64,000 bases of DNA from Ceratodon purpureus (GCA_014871385.1 CM026424.1:9424914-9488913); one strand, 5' to 3'. Numbered from the stretch's first letter, positions 25,463-38,205 are shown. Notes: a model not told the origin generated them from the letters alone. A program made the numbers and translations.

Positions 25463-27534
25463 TTAAAGAGGCATCATGATGTTCATAAACTTCCTCTTTG
25501 CAAACGCCAGCCACCACTTGTTGGGTGTGCCATTTTGGCGGTATACTTTCTCCATCAATCTTCCACTAGTCTCTTCCCGCACTTGCTTAAAGTAGTTCCG
25601 CAACAATTCTGCACAGAGCCACATAGACTTAATTAGTGCATGTACACAGCTGCATACTGATCCATACTTCTGATTGACTTCACAAGCGAGCAGAAAAATC
25701 TACAGGTCACAATGGGCAGATCCTCCCCCAAAATATACTCTACAGTTAAACACCATCTCTAACACTTGGAAGTACATCAATGAGAAGCAAACTACCTCCT
25801 TCTTCCTTCGTCTGCGGTGCGGTAAATAGCCCTCCTAAAGGAAACCCAGGTTCACCAGGAAGGGGAAACTTCTCCAGCCCGAGGTTGATGATGGCCTTCA
25901 CACCATCAGCCTCTGTTTTGCATGCCTCAATACGTTTAAGAGCCATATTGATATACAGGGTCAAGTAAACAAGCAATTTATCTGCAGGACCTTTGACTTC
26001 GAACTTCCTAAAGAGGACATTGGCCCGGAAGAAGTTGATAGCCTCATCGATAATGTCCGTGCTACCTGATCGCAAACACCAGACAGATTTTCCACACAAG
26101 CTCTTAGTAAATCTCCCAAGCATGCATGCTAAATTAATAAGGAACTCCGGCTGCTACAAACTTACTTAAAGCACGAATCATAACCTTGGAGGAAAACGAA
26201 TCATGTCTCATAAAACCTCTACGCTGGCATGCTTTATGATGCGGTGATATACCTGGTTCAGCCGAGGGAGCAGGTCCTCTAATATGGCTTTTTAGAGGAA
26301 GAATCGGACAACTGCATGCTTGTTGCGACTCTGGATCAACGTTAAATGCTGAATGATAGACCTGCAAACAAGAAGGTGCATGCAATAAATAATTTGTAAA
26401 AATATCTCCGTTGGGCGTCTTTATTACAACGAAATCTGATAACACTTGTTCCAATTTTTCCTTATCAAATCTGCCGGACGGTAGCCTGAGGCAAACCATA
26501 TCACAAACGGACCAAGAGAATCCAGCCATAGATTGCAACGAGAAACCACTATCCAACAAAGATCAACAGTGATCTAATGAAAAGTCCATACCACCCACCC
26601 ACCCACCCACTGCATCACCAGATGCACGTATATGTTTAAACCAAACCTTCCCATGAATGATAAACCCAGCAGACCATTGCCCCACAGATCACCTCACATA
26701 CGAACAAAGCTTAACTAGAATGGGCACCGTTATCCAACATAAGCTTACACATAACTATCTCTAGATCATTCCATGATTTCGCATCAAAGCAAGATCTGCT
26801 TCCCTTCATATTCTAGCTCCTCACAACCTAAAACCCAGAAGCTAAACGGCCATCGAGCCAATCGTGGTACCTCCAAATCAGTCCCGGAATAAAAGCAGCG
26901 ATGAAATGTTAGGTCTAGAGAGTAAACCACGATTCTTAAAAATCCAGGAGATGCTCAATTCTCGCAATCACAACCTGTGGAAAGTCCGAAATTTCTGCTC
27001 TCAAAGACGCCTATCCTTCAACCTCCACACTAACGAATCCAACCTCGACGCACACTACGACAGATTCGAAACCGAATTAGTCCAAATCAGCAGCCCTAAT
27101 CAAAGACCCAAAAACTCGACACTTAGCCTTCCAAATAATGACCCCAATTGAGATAAAAACGGAACACAGAACCGCATTTCAAAGCACGTATGATCACGCA
27201 ACGCATGCGAAACTCAGAGAAGATCCAGAACGAGCAAACGAATCCTCCAACAGCTCACGGAGGCGAAAACCCAAAAGAGCTACTCACCCAATCCGACACA
27301 ACCAAACCCGAAACCAAAAGCCCTCGATCTCAACCAACCCAAAATCACCCAAACGAGAAAAATCGCCCCAAATCCCACAACAGATCCACAGACTGAAACC
27401 CGAACCGTAAAGCTCAACACCACATCCCTTCGAACGACGAAAGAATTTGCAAAGCCATGAACCCATGTTGCGAATCTCCATTGAATCCGACCATGAAAAC
27501 CAGAGCTGCAAGAGAGGGAGATGATGGTTACCAT
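25463..27534 (-). CDS. ARPC3: Actin-related protein 2/3 complex subunit 3 (p21-Arc)
   Basis: Exons (reverse): 27532-27534 (ATG only), 26253-26361, 25796-26065, 25463-25608; 175 aa, the usual ARPC3 length. Family landmarks are VYHSAFN at the N-terminus, DIIDEAINFFRANVLF, DKLLVYLTLYINMALKRI, FPLPGEPGFPLGGLF and the C-terminal WWLAFAKRKFMNI. ARPC3 is a structural subunit of the Arp2/3 complex that nucleates branched actin. The body exon begins exactly at the second codon (VYHS), so the start codon must lie upstream. I place it at 27532-27534, where an ATG is followed directly by GTAACC, giving a first intron of about 1.17 kb. The body exons are certain; the ATG exon is inferred. Confidence 0.9.
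26591..26610. repeat. (ACCC)n microsatellite in ARPC3 intron 1
   Basis: Five CCAC/CACC units in a row. Confidence 0.85.
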
Positions 27535-27643
27535 CTTGAGAGGAGAGCTGCGGTGCAGACAGCGAGTGAGTGAGCCTGATCATGCGCAGATGAGCACCAT
27601 GGTTGCGTTGTGGCTCCGCAATTCCACGCTGCTCGCTCTCCTC
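26617..27643. repeat. Segmental duplication, copy 1 (ARPC3 intron 1, start codon and 5' region)
   Basis: This segment recurs in direct orientation at about 31347-32069. It covers most of ARPC3 intron 1, the ATG|GTAACC exon and about 110 bp upstream. Matched landmarks include ACAGATCACCTCACATA, CAGCAGCCCTAATCA, GAGCTACTCACCCAATCCGA and ACCATGGTTGCGTTGTGG. Confidence 0.85.
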
Positions 27644-29184
27644 CGTGACGACTTCGCTTGACAAGTGACACTCCAGAGTGCCAGCCTTCGATCCGGACAA
27701 ACCCATATGTTTCAGAAACTGAGGATGAAAGGTGAGATCATTTGATGAATGCTTGACATCATTTTGTGAGTATTTTGGGGGATTTTGGTTGAGTTTTTGA
27801 TGAGTTTTTGATGAGTTTTGTGGATGAGTGTTGGCATGTGTGAAGTTGTTTTTGCAGACGTGGTAGGTTATTTATGATTGAGGTGAGTGTGAGGTGGTCC
27901 AAAAACAAGGAGATGCAAACGGCATCTGTGGAGTGTACTGTGTACGTTGGTTATCATTTTTTTTTTTGTTTTTTTTTTGTTTTAGAGTATTTATACAAGT
28001 TTTGGTCCATGTGAGAGTGGTGTTGAGTTGGGGATTGCATGTGGTGTTAGTTTGGGAATTGGATGGTTTAATGAGGTGAATGATGTGCATGGGAGGCGGG
28101 ATTTGAGCGGAGCTGTCAGGTTGCAGGTGCATCATGCCGCTGATGATTAGCGGGTGCATTAAATTGGTAACAGTGGGGGGAGGATATTGTCCTCCAAGAT
28201 TGTCAGACTTGCAACCATTCAACCGAAGACGCCAAGCGTTGAGGACATGGGTTGATGTCACCGTGACTGGAGCATAACTACCAGGTTTGCGAGCAAGGTG
28301 AGGAGCCCGGGGCGGCAGAATGAGAGCTTCTCAGCATGGAAAATTGGAACCACAATGTGTTACAATAATTGAGGCAACAGGAAGAAAGATTTATCTGATA
28401 ACACTCGTTAAGTTTATCAATCATATGTCTGCTAAATTACAGAGGTCCTCGGGGACACTTTTCAACAGGCAGCAGTAACGCAGGGCTAAACAACAGAGTT
28501 AGAATCTCAGAGAAGTCGGCAGATTGTTGTAAACAAAACTCGGGTTTGAGAAGCACGCGAGAAGATCATATATCTGAGTGAGCTGAACTTTCTCGCTATC
28601 CCCTGTAACATCCAAGGTAGGTCATTAGGAACTGCTGTAGTCATTGAAAACCAGCCAAATACACTCCAATCAGGAAAGTTAACTTGAACTTAAGAACTGT
28701 ACTCAGAATTTTGGTGGAATATGAATATGTATCTCCTTTTTAGGTGACAACGAAATTATTGTAACAGTATTGCCTTTGTGAAGGATAGGACGGTTCGTGA
28801 AGGGAAGTTGAGCAGATTACCATCAATGATAGTGTCACACGATCATATCTGATGTCACTGCATCATCTTTCCATGCAAGAAAGACCGATTTTCACATCCT
28901 CAAAAACACTTGGCTTGGATCTAGCCCTCCATTTGGCAGAGCCTATATAATAAAACATGAAAGGAAGACAGTGAGTATTAAGAACTGGATAGCTGATGAG
29001 ATGATTGAAATACGCCATTTGAACTATGTTGTAGCACTTCAAATGGTTGTTAGGTGATAAATGAGATGATCTATAAACTGTTAAAGAGCACAGGAGATGT
29101 GCAACGTACTCCCTCGTGAATATCATGGAGAAGGAAAGAGCTGGAGAACCAACCTGGCCTAAGATAAGGTGCACCAAAAACAGA
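27644..29184. other. Intergenic upstream of ARPC3 and downstream of CCB4
   Basis: No gene is supported. At about 27.78-27.83 kb there is a short run of TGAGTTTTTGA units, and T-rich tracts occur near 27.96 kb. The part next to 29,185 is probably the CCB4 3' UTR. Confidence 0.45.
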
Positions 29185-31253
29185 TTACAATGGAGCTTGG
29201 CCTTCAACTGTTGCAGTGGAACTAGCAACCCAATCTTGCAATGTGGTGTCAACTTTCTCTGCGATAGTTCCTAACCAAGCCTGCACGGAGAAGCAGCTCA
29301 TAAGGTAGAGATAGGTAAGACAACACAGGTCGATATATCTACCATGACTAGATTGATATGCAAGAAAATAGGAATAAATACTACGAAACCTGCAATGCCA
29401 CATCAACCCTATCCTAATAAGTTCAAGGTCATAACAGCCCAGGATAGCAGCACCTGATCTGCAGGTGTGAATCCACGAATCGTGTCGCTTGCCAATACTA
29501 GCACCCCGTCATCACCCAATGGTTGTAAAAGAACTGCCTGCAAGTATAACGTCGCCAAGCACCTTCAGACACACATTGTGTAGTCCCCTCACGGGATTGC
29601 AAGTTTTCATCGTGTGTAAACTATTTTCAAGAACTTCCAACAAACAACTCTTCAACTGAGTAAGCACATTTAAGACCATAACTCCAACGGAAGAAGGAGG
29701 ATGTCAGAGGAAAAAACCTGGGTATTCGATGGCAAAAATGACAGCTCAAATCTCCCCGGGTAGAGTATCAAATTCGCAAGATAATTTTCTGCAAAACCAC
29801 GGGTCTCTCAATCAGCTTTCATCAGTAGAAGTCTTTATTTATCAATCACTAAGCTGTGTTGCAAGCCAAAGGGAAGATGATACCCATGCGGCAACTTGAG
29901 AACATTTAAGGGAGTGGATTCATCACTCACGTCGTCCAGATTTCTGAACACCCTTGTAAAGTGCTCCCTTAATGAATTCAGAGGCATTGACAGGGGCAGC
30001 ACTGCCGTCCATTGTCGTCGCAGCTATGCCTGCCTGCAATACGCAACCTCCACCATACAGTACTACCATTGCCTTTGTACGAGTGGCACTCCTCAATGCG
30101 TCCCAAACCCTGTTAGGTCAGATATCAATCTCTATTCCAAACGAAGTACGTTGACAAGAAAGTCTCCTGGCATATTTGAAAATGTGACAAAAATCACACC
30201 AATAAAAGAAACCTATCAAATTCAAAGTCCAGTAAGGCTCTATCCACCAAATTCAACCAAACAAAATCTGAAACATCGACATGGCAGTACCATTTCAATT
30301 CACGAGCAGCCTCATCCGGGAGACTTTTTTCCATGTTGAAGCACTCGACACCATCCATCTCTATCTGCAAATCCAAGTTCCCCAAGTCATATCAGGTAGT
30401 ACAGCTTATACCTCCAGAGATGGTCTCATGACAACATTGTAGCACAGCTTGCAATTCGAAGAGATAACCCTAAACCCAACCGTCTTCGTGTTTCAAGATA
30501 TATTATAGTCTTGGGCCCAAGAGAAAACCAGAATGCTTATCACCATGCTTCACATCATCCGGACACCGAGGCTGGACGAGACTCTCTACATCCCAAGAGA
30601 GCATAAGAGCACGCACCGAGACAACGGGTCTAGGCTGGATGGACTTCCACACCAACCCTTGCAGTAACACCGTAGCTGCCAATGCGAGAGCCAAAACGTC
30701 GGACCTTGATTGTGCACTGTCCCCGTTGAACCACACTTCCACGTCTCAAAACCAGTTGACAAAGAGCTCCACTCTCTAAGGTACATCAATTTAGCATAGG
30801 AAGCCAACAGCGCAAATCAACTAATCCAAATAGGCCGAATCCCAAGCCATAGCCCAATTGAAAGTGTCCACTTCGGAGTAGAAATCAACGAAAACGCTGG
30901 AAAGTCAAGCTTACTAACCTGCTTGAATCAGCAACAGGGGCGATTCCTGAGAAAGCCCGGTTGAGCAAGACCGCCACCAGGGCGCCACCGCCCAGAAAGA
31001 GGGGCAAGCTCCTGACCAGGCCATCGTTCTCTGCTATCCATCCATCCCCTTCCCCGACCTTGCTCGCCTTAGTCGCTTCCTTCTTCTCCGTCTCCAATGT
31101 GCACCTCGCAACACCACCGGCCCCTCTTCTTCTCAACGCCAATGGCAGGCTCCGTCCTGCTGCTGCTACACGACCCACAAATCCCCGACAATCCAACGCA
31201 GCTATCGATACACCTCGGGCGCTAATGCACATCAGACCAGAGGTGGCTGCCAT
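29185..31253 (-). CDS. CCB4: Cytochrome b6f cofactor-assembly protein CCB4, chloroplast
   Basis: Exons (reverse): 30919-31253, 30617-30716, 30291-30364, 29931-30109, 29718-29788, 29454-29537, 29185-29280; 312 aa, all phases consistent. The start is the first ATG (MAATSGLMCISARG), giving an Arg/Ser/Ala-rich plastid transit peptide. Landmarks: a first membrane segment around SLPLFLGGGALVAVLLNRA followed by SGIAPVADSS, then QSRSDVLALALAATVLLQGLVW, DGVECF, a GGGCVLQAG segment, a PGRFEL stretch, and a C-terminal domain with DTIRGFTPADQ and AWLGTIAEKVD. CCB4 acts in pathway IV (CCB), attaching heme ci covalently to cytochrome b6 at the stromal side of the thylakoid. Identity is from memory of the family; CCB2, which is related, is the main alternative. 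Confidence 0.8.
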
Positions 31254-31346
31254 TGAAGCCAGCTCTGCAACCAACAGGTCCTATGCCTTCCAGGAATTCT
31301 TCCCAAAACTCTTCTTCACTTAATTCTTCTCAAAACTCTTCTGCAA

Positions 31347-32069
31347 CCAAATGCACGTATAGGTTTATATCCAATATTCTCTTGAATGATAAACTCATAA
31401 CGCCATTGCTCACAGATCACCTCACATAAGAACAAAGCTTATCTAGAATGGCAATACATCTAGAATAGTCCGTAAGATTCGAAACCGCATGAGTCCAAAT
31501 CAGCAGCCCTAATCACAGAAGCAAAAACTCGACACTTAGCCTTCCAAATAAGATAAAAACACTTCCAATTGAGATAAAAACGGAACACACAAGCGCATTT
31601 CAAAGCAAGTATGATCACGTGTGACGCAACGCATGCGAAACTCCGAGAAGATGCAGAACGAGCAAGCCAATCCTCCAACTGCTCACGGAGCCGAAAACCC
31701 AAAAGAGCTACTCACCCAATCCGACACAACCAAACCCGAAAGCAAAAGCCCCTCGAATTTCAACCAACCCAGAAATCACCACAAAAAAAGAAAAATAGCC
31801 CCAAATGTCAGAACTGATCCACATACTGAAACCTGAACCGTGAAGCTCAACATCACATCCCTTCGAACGACGAAAGAATTTGCAAAGCTATGAACCCATG
31901 TTGCGAATCTCCACTGAATCCGACCATGAAAAAGCCAGAGCTGCAAGAGAGGGAGATGGTGGTTACCATTTTGACTGGGAGAGCTGCGGTGCAGACAGCG
32001 GGTGAGTGAGTCTGATCATGCGCAAGTGAGCACCATGGTTGCGTTGTGGTTCCGCAATTCCACGCTGCT
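31347..32069. repeat. Segmental duplication, copy 2, upstream of CCB4
   Basis: A second, partly deleted copy of 26617-27643: about 300 bp of the intron part is missing near 31.46 kb. It keeps the ARPC3 start codon and donor (ATG|GTAACC, ATG at 31967-31969). A direct repeat of TTCCAGGAATTCTTC-CAAAACTCTT flanks it (31288 and 32076). Confidence 0.85.
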
Positions 32070-32925
32070 CAAAACTTCCAGGAATTCTTCTCAAAACTCT
32101 TGTGCAATCAATCCAGTCCTAAAACCCGAATGGTTTTGTGAGTCCTTCCCCCTCAAATTGGATATCAGTAATGGCTTGCAGCATTAAAGCCTCTCGGAAA
32201 ACCACCTCAATGTCCAGATGGTGATCTGGTTGCAGCTCGGAATACCTCGCATTGCGTCCAAATTGGCTCCCAAAGTGCGTCCAAGTGTGAGGACGCCCCA
32301 CGAAAATCAGACAGTATGCTCCTCTGGCGTACATTTCGTTCTACGAAATCTATGCATCTAAAGGATAATGTAAGATATGTTCGTGCATTATTTCGACTTC
32401 GAGGTTTTGATGTCCACTTCGGAAGTGATAATTATATTGTACTTTACGATGTTATCAAACCTTCGAGCGAGATGGCGGCAAATCTGAAGGGGACAATACT
32501 TTCAAGGAGAGGGAATGGAATGAAATCAAATCAAGATATATCATGAAATGAAATTGACAGGAACATTACTTAGCTTCTTCGCACAGTTTCTGTTTTTGTG
32601 CCCATAATCATGGACTTTTTATTTTGTCCGACTTTTATATATTTTGAGGGCGATAAAGCCCAATATATCCGAAGCAAGCACGGAGCATACAGTCTGCTGT
32701 TCGCAAGACGGGAATACAACATGTTCCTGCTATGAAAACACTACAATTCTCAAATACCTTCTGTACAACAATCCATGAAAGGATGATTTCATATGAGTCC
32801 TCTTTTCTTTTGGGTGCTTTGAATCTATCTACGCCTTCCAACATCAGCTTCCACCTTCTACAACTAAGTACCCTATTACTTGTGAAAACCCATGACAATC
32901 TCTGATGTGACCAGCACAAGCCATG
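32070..32925. other. Intergenic, no gene seen
   Basis: This lies between the duplicated ARPC3 segment and the LRAT-domain gene. The part adjacent to 32,926 is the probable 3' UTR of that gene. Confidence 0.5.
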
Positions 32926-33789
32926 CTAGTTTTTGGGTGGAGTGCCAGTTGAAGATGAAACACCTGCACCAGGAGGGGCAATCAACACGGCTGGAACGCT
33001 ACCAGGTGGAGGGATACTACCCGGAGGACTGAACCAACCCATATTAATGGCCAAATCTTCCACTGCCACTTTAGCCACATCATTCCGCACTCCAATGTCT
33101 GTAGCATACCTGCTAAAACAGTACACACCTGCGGTGACTGCAGCGAAACCCCAAGGACTCGTCATCATAAACCTCAAAGGCGACGAAACCACGGCAGCAA
33201 ACGGCGCTCCAATTACAGAAGCTGCTTGACCAGACCGTCCGATCATGTTTCGCTCAATCACCAGCAGCCCCGTCTTGCAATAAATGGCGAAGTCTTCACA
33301 ATTGTTGTGGAAGATGTGATACAAGCCAAAACCATTTGTGTAAAGGTAGTTTGCCCGATGCAGCACAAGTTCAGGAGGATCAGATTTAGCAAGCGAGCAG
33401 GTTCCACCGCGTGCTTTTGCAAAGAATGTCACTGGATCGACATCATACTCGAATCGATATAGCGGACATCCAACGAGGAAACAATCCAGGCAAGACAGCA
33501 CTACACCGTTACTGGTGCCTTCCATCCCGCATTTTTCACATTTTGAAGATGCTGATTCTGGTCTCGAGCTAATCAGTAGTACGTCAAGAACAGTACCAGT
33601 GCCCAGCTCTTGATCCCGACCACGTGTAAAATGAATGACCTTATCATCCCCTGCGTAAATTCCATGATGTGCATACGTATATGCAGACCGCCAGGAATAG
33701 ATGTGGTCACCGGGTTTGACTTCAGACTTGGCAATCCTGTTGGAGATGACCCCCATGATCATTTTGCCGGGTGCAAAAGGTGCCTGCAT
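32926..33789 (-). CDS. LRAT/NC-domain protein (NlpC/P60-like acyltransferase fold)
   Basis: Single coding exon, 287 aa from ATG 33789. An ATG nine codons further in (MIMGVISN, at 33762) fits the usual start of plant homologues better and is an alternative. The LRAT signature is clear: KPGDHIYSWRSAYTYAHHGIY, with the catalytic His in HHGIY, a third polar residue in KVIHFTR, and the catalytic Cys in HNNCEDFAIYC. A plant-type insertion with CEKC and CLDC pairs (possible metal site) lies between them. A hydrophobic segment around PWGFAAVTAGVYCFSRYA may anchor the protein. The tail is Pro/Gly-rich and ends in TGTPPKN. Animal relatives transfer acyl groups between lipids; the plant substrate is unknown. 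The frame stays open upstream without an ATG, so a 5' exon is possible. Confidence 0.85.
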   Translation of the reverse strand: MQAPFAPGKMIMGVISNRIAKSEVKPGDHIYSWRSAYTYAHHGIYAGDDKVIHFTRGRDQELGTGTVLDVLLISSRPESASSKCEKCGMEGTSNGVVLSCLDCFLVGCPLYRFEYDVDPVTFFAKARGGTCSLAKSDPPELVLHRANYLYTNGFGLYHIFHNNCEDFAIYCKTGLLVIERNMIGRSGQAASVIGAPFAAVVSSPLRFMMTSPWGFAAVTAGVYCFSRYATDIGVRNDVAKVAVEDLAINMGWFSPPGSIPPPGSVPAVLIAPPGAGVSSSTGTPPKN

Positions 33790-36235
33790 GGTTCCCGATT
33801 CCTCTTGTGGAGCACGTGGAACTCCACGTCTCTTCAGTGCACGGACCCTGCTCTTAAAGAAATCCACCTTGACAGACCTTCAAAGATCGTGTCCACCTAC
33901 GGGATGAACAGCGTCTGCACCGAAGCAATAGCTCGATGTAACCCAAAGCATGGGGTCGACGAAACAGTATATCAGCCCACGCTTAGTTTTAGAAGATTGA
34001 TTCTATTGACATTCTTGTCTCATTCATTCCTGAAGTTTCTTGACACCCCGCATTGACAATACCTGCACATGGATACCAGATGTGAACTACGTGAGATCCG
34101 AGCCCAAACACGAAGCATTAAGGATAGCGAACCATCAAATTCACAACGAGACCACTGCGAGATATTTCAACTCAGAAAAAAGGAACACTTATGTGGCTGA
34201 TTGTCATATGTCAATTAAAGACCAGGTGAAATAAAAAAATTAGTCAGATCGCTCAAAGCTTCCTAAGAACATGAGGTATCTGCTAGCGAAGCTCATAACT
34301 CAAACCCTGAACAAATCGGTTTAGGCAGAGGGATACAAACGCACATATGATATTTAATTCGACTGTAGGATTTATCATACTGACAAATCTAAAATTCATG
34401 AAAAAAAAGAACACCAACACGTCTTATACACAACGTAGAAACTAAACAAGACGCAATATACAGAACACGTGGTAAATTCACGGCACCAAACACCATAATA
34501 AAACAATACTCTGGTTGACGACGAAGAATAGAGACAACACATAAATTGACATAGCTCTCAGAAAAACGAACACAACACAACTTCGAATACAAAACAAAGA
34601 AACCCTAGCAGATATAATGAAGTGATTTTAATGGTCGTATCTTAGGATATGGAGGTTAGGTAGGCTCTCAGAGAACACCCTCCTCACAATATCCTTGCTC
34701 AAGAGATCAAGGAAACACAAAAATCTGAAGGCAACAGACATTAAAATTGACACAACCAAAAGTACTTAATATCTCTCAGGATTGCCGCATCACGAAGGTA
34801 CCCAGTACGCACGTACCATCTCAGTTACACATTCGGAAACATCGGCTAAATTCTCAGAAAACTTCTTTAATGGATAGCGTTCTAAAATTCAAAGCAAGCT
34901 GATAATCATTCAAAGAGATCGAAGTACACGAAGAGATTGCAACCAAAAAAAAACCCCCGAACACGCACAACACAGTCCCATAAATCACCACAAAGAACCA
35001 AGAGGACCAACCTGGGAACACTTCATGCACACAACGACAGCAAATGAATGCAAGTGCACATGAACTCTTAAGTCATGCTCACGACCATCCACCACATAGC
35101 GACCATGTCAAATCGCCACTCAATCACTCCAACTCCCAAAACCATCACCAACTCTATTACCCCTAACAAACAAAAACCACAAAACAATTCAGAAAAATCC
35201 GCTAATTCCAATCAACGACATGAACTCAATAACCAACTGCACCATTGCTCTCACACCGTAACTTCCAAGTTAACCTAAAAACCCACATCTCCAGAAACAC
35301 CGAAACCCTCTCTGACATAAAATCCTCCACAAACCCATCCCCAAATTCACGCAGCTTGCTCCCCAAGCAAACATTCCAATCATCCTAACACAAACAATTA
35401 GGGTTTCACCACCATCACTGACCTGATTGCAACTCCACGCCAATCCACTCCACCTCAGGAGCTGAAACCCAAATGAAAAACAACACTCTACACTGCAGTT
35501 AGAACATGAAATGAAACGGTGGTTGCCATCCCCACAACAGCATGATCACTTCACATGCCTCCGGAGGAATGCAAACGGATTCCAAGTGCTATGACATAGT
35601 GCATAAAAAACACCATGCTCCTGTGATCTAGACACTGAAACCGAAAGATTAGAACTTAAACTATGAAATTTGCTACAATGGTTTAATTGCTACAATGAAA
35701 GTTCTGCATCGATGGAATAGCAAAGTTTTGAGGGTTTGGGGTGTCTCCATTTTTGGCACTGGAAAGGATGGGGCCGACGGCTGGGATGGGACGATTGTGG
35801 GTTGGGAGAGGATCGGGACCGGTCGTGTTTTATACAGGGGGGTTTAGAGGGGGGCGGTGGGGGTGGTCTTGGAAGGGGGGGATTAGGATGCCGGGGTGGT
35901 GGTCGGTACTCTGGCCGTGTGCGGGCGGTGCGTTCGTCGAATTCCATATTCTATGGAGCTAAAATAGGGGATGATGTGGATTTGTGTTGGTGGAATGTGC
36001 GATTTGGGTAGATAGTTGTGGGTTTGGGTGCCGTGACGGTTTTTCGCGGCGTGTAGGGTGGGCGGTTGTGGCACGGTTCCCTGTGCGTTTGTTTTTGGGA
36101 TGATGCTGGAAGAGGATTATGTTGTTTTGGGTTGCGTAGAATCGCCGTCCTTGCAGTTGCCGGGTGTTGTGTTTCTGTTGGAGGTTAAGTTACTTGGGTA
36201 AGGGGCACACCAAGAGCAGTGTCCCCAGTCCACCT
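33790..36235. other. 5' region of the LRAT gene and intergenic DNA
   Basis: Probable 5' UTR and promoter of the LRAT gene, then intergenic DNA. A G-rich patch at about 35.73-36.07 kb has overlapping open frames on both strands (one Pro/Arg-rich on the minus strand). I do not accept any as a gene. Confidence 0.4.
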
Positions 36236-36590
36236 GTAAGGTGAGAGGGGTATTTCCGTGAGTTTAAGTATTTGGGCATGTTTTCCAAGGTAGAATCTGT
36301 TGAGAAAGACATGTTGCTTTGAAATTTGGGTCCTCTTCTAAACTACAATTTTCAAATATTTTTTTTGAAAAAAAATTGAATTCTTTAGGTAATTTTGAAA
36401 GTAGAATTTGTAGACTACTATAATAATGAGTAGAAACCTAATGAAGACATTACAAGTATGCAAGATTCTCTTGGAAAAAACCAAAAAGTCAAAACTTAAT
36501 GATGGAATTTCGATGACGGTATGTTGCTTTTTGGAGAAATCGTAGGGCACGATATTAATTCCTCACGGAAATACCCCTCTCTACCTTAAG
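36236..36590. mobile_element. MITE-like element with 19-bp perfect terminal inverted repeats
   Basis: AGAGGGGTATTTCCGTGAG at 36244-36262 is inverted exactly at 36562-36580. Pairing continues imperfectly outwards through TAAGGT/ACCTTA. The 355-bp interior is AT-rich and non-coding. I cannot define the target-site duplication, so the superfamily is open. Confidence 0.7.
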
Positions 36591-37268
36591 CTTATACTTC
36601 CATCCGGCTTCATCCCGTTTTGAAGCTTAAGGTCCAAAACAGGCCCTTCATTTTCTCATCTAAGTCGCGGCATGTAAATAGCCGTCGACCTATAATGTCA
36701 AGTTATTCTAGGATGCCTTTAACCAACGGAAATAGAAATTTTCAAGCTCGCATCTTTTTGCCTTCTTTTCGCTAAACTTGATCGTCGTAAAACCCTACAA
36801 CAAGCTACAAAAAAACCAAATCCAAGGAACAAAAATAGTTTCCAAGTTGCCAAACCTAAAAAAGAACTAGAACTGTTCATTAAAAGTTCATTTAAAAGTT
36901 CATTTCTGGGCTTACAGAGGATGCTCTAAAGTATACCGGTATACCCATTGAAGTCTTTGCAAAACCACAAACTTAAAGTTCTGTAGTCTTTTTTCACAGA
37001 TTTGGCACATTAAGGGGGTTTTAGAAGTTTCTCCAAATTTGCATTATTGTTTTTTGTGATTGGTGTACAATTCGGGGACCTTTAGTGCTTCATAACACGA
37101 TTCCTTATGCGCACTTTGACACCCTTTATGAAGATGATGTGGATTCCATGTGAGCATATGAGATAAACACGTATTTTCTGGAGGAAGGTGCACTAAATGT
37201 AGACTCTCGTCTAGTAGAACTAAATGATTAGAAAGAGAACAAATTGCTGTTCACATCTCGATTGACGC
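36591..37268. other. Intergenic, no gene seen
   Basis: AT-rich DNA up to the TTAA site of the large piggyBac element. Confidence 0.5.
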
Positions 37269-38092
37269 TTAACCCCTAAACTCCCAGGCGACCGAAATGT
37301 GGTCGCCACCTATTTTGGGCAGGCCGTTGTGACTTCAGATTTTGTGGTAAAATCTTGAAATTTTGAGAGTCAATCTGATTTTTCAAGAGGAAAAGAGTGA
37401 TGTAATTTTTTTTTAAAAATTATTTGTGTAGTAAAAGATATGGACAGAAACATGTCAAAAATCTCAACGTGGGCAGGCAAGGACCAATGAGGGAGCTTCT
37501 GGAATTCTGCCCTTCTGAAAATTCAAGTGACCAGCTGAAATGGGGCATGGGGAAGGGCAGCTTGTGTTTCTGTCAGAATAGTGGGTTCCATTGTCAAATA
37601 ATGAGATGACATCATTCCTCACATGTCATTGGTGCAAAAAACGGTTTAGGAGGTCATGCAAGGTCATGCTTCATAGTGTCAAGACAACCTTCACTGGACA
37701 CTCCTGTGACTAACAACAACAGCACCTAAACTTGCAAAATCTGGGCTCTGCAAGTACACAAATTTCAACAAAGCCAAAGAGACACACCCTACTTAGCAAC
37801 TAGATTGACAGGTGCACTCTAAAAAAACAAAAGACATCAATGCAAGACGGCCACAAGGCTTGGATTAGACTCAAAATGGTGGCTGCAAATCACATTGCAC
37901 AACATGTGTTACAAGTTTGTGTAATTAGCAGTAAAGACACTTCAAACGCAGACACATGAGTCTACACAGCAGCCTCTACACCACTAAATACAAGCAGCCA
38001 AAAGCAAAAAAAGAAATGGAAAACTAAAACTGCAACAAAAACCAGTAATGGGAGAGGGGGCGCCGAAGCTTGTTGCTGTGAGGGGAGGATGT

Positions 38093-38205
38093 CCACTGCA
38101 GTGAGGGGACTGTGAGGGGACAGTGAGGGGACAGTGAGGGGACTGTGAGGGGACTGTGAGGGGACAGTGAGGGGACAGTGAGGGGACTGTGAGGGGACTG
38201 CGAGG
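38093..38205. repeat. 11-bp minisatellite, about ten copies
   Basis: Tandem units of GTGAGGGGACT and GTGAGGGGACA in alternating pairs. They lie in the leader of the piggyBac transposase, followed by a G-rich stretch to about 38.53 kb. Confidence 0.9.

Noticed and set aside
35690..36011. Pro-rich minus-strand and Gly-rich plus-strand frames.
   Set aside because: Low-complexity composition in a G-rich patch; no domain, splice sites or family resemblance.
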